From Amycolatopsis nalaikhensis (GTDB lineage: Bacteria; Actinomycetota; Actinomycetes; Mycobacteriales; Pseudonocardiaceae): a stretch of DNA of 64,000 nt. The stretch lies in contig NZ_CP127173.1 of the NCBI RefSeq assembly GCF_030264295.1, positions 9,989,501 to 10,053,500 on the forward strand. Direction: 5' to 3'. Both the position numbers and the translations under genes were made by a program. The stretch's first letter is position 1. Each line of letters begins with the position of its first letter. This document shows, piece by piece, positions 59,309 to 64,000 of the stretch. Under the pieces are notes generated by a model. The model was not told the DNA's origin. It was given only the letters and a program-made list of their open reading frames with translations, and ran no database searches.

Positions 59309-60202
59309 ATGGCACACGACGAGGGGCCCGGGCGCCGGGTCCTTTCCGGGCCGGGCGGATCCGCCGCCGACGTCCTGTCCGGGCTGCCCGGCGCCGACCT
59401 GACCACGGTGCAGCTGGAGGTGGCGCGCCGTCGCGCGGCCCGGCTGGTCGGGCCGGACGTGCTGCGCCGGCACCGGACCGACCGGTTCACGGGACCGAGC
59501 CCGCTGCCGTTCGCCGTGCTGCGCCGGGTGGAAGACGCCGTGGTGGGCACGGCGACGGCCTTCGACCTGGTGACCCTCTCGCCGCTCGTCCCGCTCGGCA
59601 CCCATTCGGCCGTGGCCGGGGTGTCCCAGCACCGGGTGGTGCCGACCGGCCGCGGCACCGAGGTCGCCGCCGACCCCACCACCGGCCTGGCCCTGGAGGC
59701 GGCGGTCCGGCGCTCGGCGGAGGACGTCGTCCGCTTGGCCACGGTGCAGCGCGTGGTGCGGGCCCAGCCGGTCCCGGCGGGGTTGTTCGCGCACTTTTCG
59801 TTGTTCGGCGCGGTGACGGCCGGCCGGGACTCCGGCGACCTGGCCTTCGAGCGGCGGCACCTGGCCGAGCACGCCGGAATGCTCGCCGCCGCCTGCCGGG
59901 CGCTGGGCGCGTCCGCGGTCGAGCTGGCCGTGACGGTGCTCGACCCCCGGTTCGAGGGCCTGCTCGACGCGGTGCCGGACGTGCCGGTCCGTCCGTTCCC
60001 GGACCGCGAAGGCGGGCGAGGCGGGTACTACGAGGGCCTGTGCTTCAAGGTGTACGCGTCGTTCGGCGATGAGCTCGCCGAAGTGGGCGACGGCGGCTTC
60101 ACGCCGTGGACGCGGCGGCTACTGGGCAACGCGAAGGAACGCCTCTTGACGAGCGCCCTGGGCGTGGACCGGCTCGCGACGCTCCTCCCGGCCCCGGCCT
60201 GA
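59309..60202 (+). CDS. Uncharacterised protein, 297 residues
   Basis: A cytosolic protein with ordinary codon usage and full-length coding character. Not recognised with confidence. Conserved-looking segments are PLGTHSAVAGVSQHRVV, RGTEVAADPTTGLALEAAVRRS, HFSLFGAVTAGRDSG, EGLCFKVYASFGDELAEVGDGGFTPWT. The VVPTGRGTEVAADPT segment recalls sequences seen in class II synthetase-like paralogues, but this is weak. ATG at 59309 is the natural start. Its stop is followed directly by the third palindrome family A copy. Confidence 0.6.
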   Translation: MAHDEGPGRRVLSGPGGSAADVLSGLPGADLTTVQLEVARRRAARLVGPDVLRRHRTDRFTGPSPLPFAVLRRVEDAVVGTATAFDLVTLSPLVPLGTHSAVAGVSQHRVVPTGRGTEVAADPTTGLALEAAVRRSAEDVVRLATVQRVVRAQPVPAGLFAHFSLFGAVTAGRDSGDLAFERRHLAEHAGMLAAACRALGASAVELAVTVLDPRFEGLLDAVPDVPVRPFPDREGGRGGYYEGLCFKVYASFGDELAEVGDGGFTPWTRRLLGNAKERLLTSALGVDRLATLLPAPA

Positions 60203-60290
60203 AGCGCCCCAAGGCGGCCTTGGTTGCGTCTGACGCACCGAAGGCCGCCTTGGGTGCGTCAGACGCACCGAAGGCCACATTGGGGCGCTT
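60202..60290. repeat. Modular palindrome, family A, copy 3
   Basis: AAGCGCCCCAA (60202-60212) pairs with TTGGGGCGCTT (60280-60290); internal hairpins with GCGTCTGACGC and GCGTCAGACGC tips. It lies between convergent stops, 60202 (plus) and 60303 (minus). Confidence 0.8.
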
Positions 60291-60302
60291 GGGGCCGGGC
60301 GG

Positions 60303-61148
60303 TCAGGAACCTTTGAGCACTGCTCGGTAGAGCGCGGCCATGTCCTCGTCGCCGTGACCGGCGTCCACCGCCGCCTCCAGGTGCGCGAGAACCGCGCGGG
60401 CGCCCGCCACGTCCACGTCGTCGCCCGCGGCCTCCACCACCAGGCGGGCGTCCTTCGCCGCCAGCCCGGCCGGGAACGACGGCGGGTACTCCCCCGACAG
60501 CATCGCGCCGCCCTTGAGGTGCGCGTAGCCCACGTCGAGGCCGCCGCCCTCGATCGTCTCCAGGAACAACGCCGGATCCAGCCCCAGCGCCCGCGCCAGG
60601 CCCAGGCTCTCGGCCGTGGCGTTGGTCAGCGCCAGCACCCACGCGTTCAGCACCAGCTTGAGCTTGCTCCCCTGCCCCGCCGGGCCGAGCCACCGCGTCT
60701 TCAGGCCGACCGCGTCGAACACCGGCGTGGCCTTCGGGCGGGCTTCCTCCGGGCCGGACGCCAGGATCTGCAGCTGCGCCTGCTCCGCGGGCTGCCGGGT
60801 GCCGAGCACCGGCGCGTCGACGAACACCACGCCCGCCTTCTCGGCCATGGCGGCGAGGCGGTCGGTCCAGTCGAGGCCGACCGTGCTCATCTGCAGCCAC
60901 AACGTCCCCGAAGCGGGCGAAGCGGCTTCGAACGCCGAAGCGACCGCGGGCCCGTCGGAGAGCATCGTCACCAAGATGTCCGCGCCGTCAGCGGCCGCGG
61001 CGGCCGAACCGGCGACGGTGGCGACGTCGGCGAGGGGCTCGGCCTTCGCCGCGGTCCGGTTCCAGACCCGGACGTCGAGGCCCGCCTTCGCGAGGTTCGC
61101 CGCCATCGGGGCACCCATGATCCCGGTTCCGAGAAACGCGACAGTCAT
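60303..61148 (-). CDS. NAD(P)-dependent beta-hydroxyacid dehydrogenase (HIBADH family)
   Basis: 281 residues. Rossmann motif AFLGTGIMGAPMAANLAKAG at the N terminus, WLQMSTVG (substrate loop), DAPVLGTRQPAE, and the catalytic lysine region LKLVLNAWVLALTNA. The family includes 3-hydroxyisobutyrate and 6-phosphogluconate dehydrogenases; the substrate is not determined. ATG start. Confidence 0.88.
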   Translation of the reverse strand: MTVAFLGTGIMGAPMAANLAKAGLDVRVWNRTAAKAEPLADVATVAGSAAAAADGADILVTMLSDGPAVASAFEAASPASGTLWLQMSTVGLDWTDRLAAMAEKAGVVFVDAPVLGTRQPAEQAQLQILASGPEEARPKATPVFDAVGLKTRWLGPAGQGSKLKLVLNAWVLALTNATAESLGLARALGLDPALFLETIEGGGLDVGYAHLKGGAMLSGEYPPSFPAGLAAKDARLVVEAAGDDVDVAGARAVLAHLEAAVDAGHGDEDMAALYRAVLKGS

Positions 61149-61185
61149 GCCGCCATCGTGCCGAAGACGCGCCGCGCCCGCGCGC

Positions 61186-63291
61186 TCAGCCGACCGGCTG
61201 CGGCGGCGCGTTCTGCCCGGTGCGCTCCAGCTTGTGCCACGGCAGCCGGGCGCCGGCGAACGCCGTCATCACCGACTGGACGACCACCAGGTACATCAGC
61301 TGCCGGTAGACGAACTGCTGCAGCGGCAACGCCCACAGCGGGCCGAGGCGCTCGCCGTCGAGCCGGAACGCGATGATCCCGGGCACCAGCTGCATCAGCA
61401 GGAACACCAGCCAGTAGCCCAGCGCCGTGGTCCAGTCCCCGGCCAGCGCGCCGAACACCGCGGCGACGTCCACCAGCGGCGCCAGCATCGGCAGCACCAC
61501 CTGGAACAGCACCAGGTACGGGATGCCGCGGCGGCCCAGCCGGCCCGCCGCGCCGCCGCGCAGCACGGCGCCGCGGTGCTTCCACACCGCCTGCAGCGTG
61601 CCGTAGCACCAGCGGTAGCGCTGCTTCCACAGCTGGCCGAGCGTCGCCGGCGCCTCGGTCCAGGCGCGGGCCTCCTGCTCGTAGACCACCCGCCAGCCGT
61701 CCTGCTCCAGCAGCATCGTCAGGTCGGTGTCCTCGGCGAGGGTGTCCTCCGGGACGCCGCCGAGGTCCAGGACCGCCGAGCGGCGGAACGCGCCGACCGC
61801 GCCCGGCACGGTCGGCATGCACTCGAGCACGTCGTACATGCGCCGGTCGAGGTTGAAGCCGATGACGTACTCGATGTGCTGCCAGCGCCCGAGCAGCCCG
61901 CCGCGGTTGCCGACCTTGGCGTTGCCCGACACCGCGCCGACGCGCTCGTCGGCGAACGGCCGGATCACCGCGCTCACCGTGCCCGGCTCGAGCACGGTGT
62001 CGCCGTCGACCATGACGACCAGCTCTGTGCGCGCCGCGGCCAGCCCGGTGTTGAGCGCGGCCGGTTTGCCCGCGTTGACCTGGCGGATCAGCTGAACCCG
62101 GCGCGAGCGGAACCGTTCGACGACCTCGGCGGTGCCGTCGGTGGAGCCGTCGTCGACCACGATCACCCAGACCGGGTGGTGGTCGGAGGCGAGGATCGAG
62201 CGGATGGTCGCCTCGATCCCGGCTTCCTCGTTGTAGGCCGGGACGATGACGGTGACCCCGGCGCGGGCCCGCACCCGCCGCCGGTTCCGGTGCCGCCGCA
62301 CGTGGACGGCGGTGGTCACGAGGATCAGGACCGTCCGCAGCACGGCGATGGCGCTCGCCACGATGAGCAGCCAGCGCATCGCGGCGGCGAGCAGGCCGGC
62401 GAGCCCGACGGCGCCGACCAGCAGCCACCCGCCCGCCCGGCTCGCCGGGTCGGCCTTGCCGACGGCCGCGCTGACCCCGGTGGCGCCGCTGACCGTGTCG
62501 AACTTCCAGCCCGAGGCCTGCAGGCGCGGCAGCAGCTCGTCCAGCGCGGCGACGGTCTCGCTCCGGTCGCCACCCGCGTCGTGCATCAGCACCACGGCGC
62601 CGCGGTCGTCTTTCGGCGTCGCGTTCGCGACGATCCCGGCCACGCCGGGGCGCCGCCAGTCCTGACTGTCCAAATCGGACAAAACGACGAGACGGCCTTC
62701 GGCGCCGATCCGCCGCATCGACGCCCACGCGGCGTCGTCGATGGCGTCCGTCGTGGCCGAGTACGGCGGCCGGACCAGGGACGTGCCGATCCCGGCGGCG
62801 CCGGCCAGCGCCAGGTCGGTGGCCCGCAGCTCCAGCTTCGCCCGCAGGTCGCCGTCGACGCGCAGGTCGGAGTGGGTGGCGGTGTGGTTGCCGATTTCGT
62901 GGCCCCTGGCCAGGATCTCGCGGACCAGCTCCGGGTACCGGGCGGCGTTCGCGCCAGTGACGAAGAAGGTGGCGTGCGCGTGGTGCGCGTCGAGGACGTC
63001 CAGCACGCGCGGCGTCCACTCGGGATCCGGGCCGTCGTCGAAGGTCAGCGCCAGCGTCTTGGCTTTAGGGCGCAGTTCGACGGGGTGGTCGTCGCGGGCG
63101 TCGATGACGGGGCCGCCGTCGCGAACCTCCGCCGGGACCGCGCTCGTCCCGCCCGCCGGCGGGTCTTCCCCGCTGCCGAAGCCGCCCGTGACGAGCAGGT
63201 TCAGGCCGAGCAGCACCGCGACGGCGGTGACGACCGTGCCGAGGAGCACCCAGTGCGCCTTCGGGGGCGGGGTGCGGTGGTGCCGGGCCAA
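61186..63291 (-). CDS. Polysaccharide deacetylase fused to a GT2 glycosyltransferase
   Basis: 701 residues. An N-terminal membrane helix (about 14-33), then a NodB-type deacetylase at about 78-280: TFDDGPDPEWTP (metal Asp), GHEIGNHTATH (His136/His140) and RPPYSA. Two helices follow, then a GT2 domain at about 345-560 (VTVIVPAYNEEAG, VVDDGSTDG, MVDGDT, AEDTDLT, QRYRW), and three or four more C-terminal helices. It could make and partly deacetylate a cell-surface polysaccharide such as poly-N-acetylglucosamine. TTG start. The small membrane protein upstream is probably a partner. Confidence 0.9.
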   Translation of the reverse strand: MARHHRTPPPKAHWVLLGTVVTAVAVLLGLNLLVTGGFGSGEDPPAGGTSAVPAEVRDGGPVIDARDDHPVELRPKAKTLALTFDDGPDPEWTPRVLDVLDAHHAHATFFVTGANAARYPELVREILARGHEIGNHTATHSDLRVDGDLRAKLELRATDLALAGAAGIGTSLVRPPYSATTDAIDDAAWASMRRIGAEGRLVVLSDLDSQDWRRPGVAGIVANATPKDDRGAVVLMHDAGGDRSETVAALDELLPRLQASGWKFDTVSGATGVSAAVGKADPASRAGGWLLVGAVGLAGLLAAAMRWLLIVASAIAVLRTVLILVTTAVHVRRHRNRRRVRARAGVTVIVPAYNEEAGIEATIRSILASDHHPVWVIVVDDGSTDGTAEVVERFRSRRVQLIRQVNAGKPAALNTGLAAARTELVVMVDGDTVLEPGTVSAVIRPFADERVGAVSGNAKVGNRGGLLGRWQHIEYVIGFNLDRRMYDVLECMPTVPGAVGAFRRSAVLDLGGVPEDTLAEDTDLTMLLEQDGWRVVYEQEARAWTEAPATLGQLWKQRYRWCYGTLQAVWKHRGAVLRGGAAGRLGRRGIPYLVLFQVVLPMLAPLVDVAAVFGALAGDWTTALGYWLVFLLMQLVPGIIAFRLDGERLGPLWALPLQQFVYRQLMYLVVVQSVMTAFAGARLPWHKLERTGQNAPPQPVG

Positions 63292-63314
63292 CGTGCGTTC
63301 CGTTCCTGACGTCG

Positions 63315-63767
63315 TCAGTGCCCGTTGCCGGGCGGGGTCGTCCTGGTCTGCCCCGGCGGTTCGACGGGGGCGCGGGAGTTGCGGCGCGTGGACGTCGGCG
63401 GCGCCGTCGTCGCGGAGGGGGCGGAAGTCGTGGCCACCGACGGCGAACGGTCCGGCCTGGTCGACGGCGCTTCTGTCTTCGACGGGGTCTCCGACCGCTG
63501 CGCGCCCGTCGCCCGCCCGGCTTCTTCGGTGGTCGGCGGCGCGACGGAGGTGGCCTGCTCCGGGACGAACCCGGGCACTGGGATCAGCGCGGCGGTCGGG
63601 ATCGGCGCGCCGAACAGCGCGGCCACGAACAGGCCGAGGTAGAGCAGGAGCCCGGCGCAGGCGGCGAGGGCGATCCGCCGGACGATGCGACGGCGCCGTC
63701 CGGTGGGGTCGACGAAAACGGGCTTGTTCGCCTCGTTTTCGCTTTCAAGATCAGGAAAGGCGGTCAT
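63315..63767 (-). CDS. Single-pass membrane protein with a Pro/Thr/Ser-rich exterior
   Basis: 150 residues: cytosolic N terminus with basic RRRRIVRRIA, one membrane helix (about 31-52), then a long Ser/Thr/Pro-rich outside tail (TSTRRNSRAPVEPPGQTRTTPPGNGH at the end). 23 bp upstream of the deacetylase-glycosyltransferase gene and in the same direction, so probably the same operon. Its function is unknown; it may be a scaffold or O-glycosylated spacer for the fusion enzyme (inference). Confidence 0.72.
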   Translation of the reverse strand: MTAFPDLESENEANKPVFVDPTGRRRRIVRRIALAACAGLLLYLGLFVAALFGAPIPTAALIPVPGFVPEQATSVAPPTTEEAGRATGAQRSETPSKTEAPSTRPDRSPSVATTSAPSATTAPPTSTRRNSRAPVEPPGQTRTTPPGNGH

Positions 63768-63902
63768 CCGTACTCCGGTGGGGGAGCCCAACCCTAAACA
63801 CCGGTGGCACAGCACGGAAACGGCGGGGACGGAATTCGACGAACCGTCACCGGCCGACTACAGCATTGCGGTGGAACACTTTCCGCCCGTTTTCACTACT
63901 GG

Positions 63903-64000
63903 TCAGTAGTCGCCGAGGAGGCAGAAGGGGTGACCGGCCGGATCGGCGTAGACGCGCCAGCCGCGCCCGCCGAGATCGGGATCGAGCAGCCGCCCGCCGT
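63903..64000 (-). CDS. VOC-family (glyoxalase-like) protein, C-terminal end only
   Basis: The last 32 codons of a gene that continues past the right edge. Ends RVYADPAGHPFCLLGDY followed by TGA at 63903-63905. ADPxGHPFCLL is the standard ending of many VOC-superfamily proteins, with the Glu/His metal ligand region. Nothing more can be said. Confidence 0.65.
   Translation of the reverse strand, partial: GGRLLDPDLGGRGWRVYADPAGHPFCLLGDY

Noticed and set aside
55361..60202. An open frame of 1613 codons on the plus strand, antisense to ruvX and alaS
   Set aside because: It is a high-GC shadow. Only its last 298 codons (59309-60202) have a real start and coding character. The rest mirrors alaS and ruvX.

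Overview
The window is about 64 kb of high-GC (around 70%) actinobacterial chromosome. GTG and TTG starts are common, and genes are often joined by 4-bp ATGA/GTGA overlaps. BldD, actinobacterial integration host factor, a helicase-dead type PriA and mycobacterial-like gene order (ribE-ribBA-ribH; metK-coaBC-rpoZ-gmk-mihF-pyrF-carB-carA-pyrC-pyrB-pyrR; pepQ-efp-nusB; aroC-aroK-aroB-aroQ; alaS-ruvX-mltG-aroE) point to Pseudonocardiales. Recurring intergenic palindromes suggest Amycolatopsis or a close relative (inference). I see no rRNA, tRNA, CRISPR array, prophage or insertion sequence. The window is core chromosome with small accessory insertions.

Layout. 1-3.4 kb: riboflavin operon and rpe. 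3.5-7.3 kb: a NarL-type two-component pair, a secreted serine hydrolase and a tyrosine phosphatase. 7.4-10.2 kb: a flavoprotein, rsmB and a frameshifted fmt. 10.3-14.6 kb: tandem GNAT protein, gamma-glutamyltransferase, a small ABM-like protein, DM13 protein, TfoX-N protein. 14.7-20.6 kb: priA, metK, coaBC, rpoZ, gmk, mihF. 20.7-29.4 kb: pyrimidine operon behind a PyrR-type leader, divergent from bldD, which carries its own BldD box. 30-41.6 kb: nusB-efp-pepQ, a GH43-like lipoprotein, a GNAT-VOC fusion, the shikimate cluster, a prepilin peptidase-like protein, an ECF sigma/anti-sigma pair and a Rieske protein. 41.7-44.9 kb: a sugar PTS (EIIA, EIIB, EIIC, HPr) around a DasR-like operator and a doubly frameshifted GntR regulator. 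45-52 kb: hydrolases, a dehydrogenase, a secreted nuclease-fold protein, a TetR unit with paired operators, and a frameshifted GrpB-methyltransferase fusion. 52-60 kb: aroE-mltG-ruvX-alaS and small membrane proteins. 60-64 kb: an uncharacterised protein, a dehydrogenase, a polysaccharide deacetylase-glycosyltransferase fusion, and a partial VOC protein.

Three features stand out. First, four genes (fmt, pyrF, the GntR regulator, the GrpB-methyltransferase) carry single-base frameshifts, five in all. This is either residual sequencing error or real decay. Second, at least two families of modular palindromes sit in intergenic gaps, usually between convergent genes. Third, short palindromes (GTCCACWGTGGAC and TGTCCAAN3GGACA) recur inside unrelated genes, resembling highly iterated palindromes. 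Several regulatory sites are readable directly: the PyrR loop, BldD box, DasR-like site and paired TTGAAC operators. I did not find a clearly new multi-gene system. The best candidates for unexplored biology are the palindrome families, the uncharacterised protein at 59.3-60.2 kb, and the small membrane protein/TetR unit at 49.7-50.9 kb.
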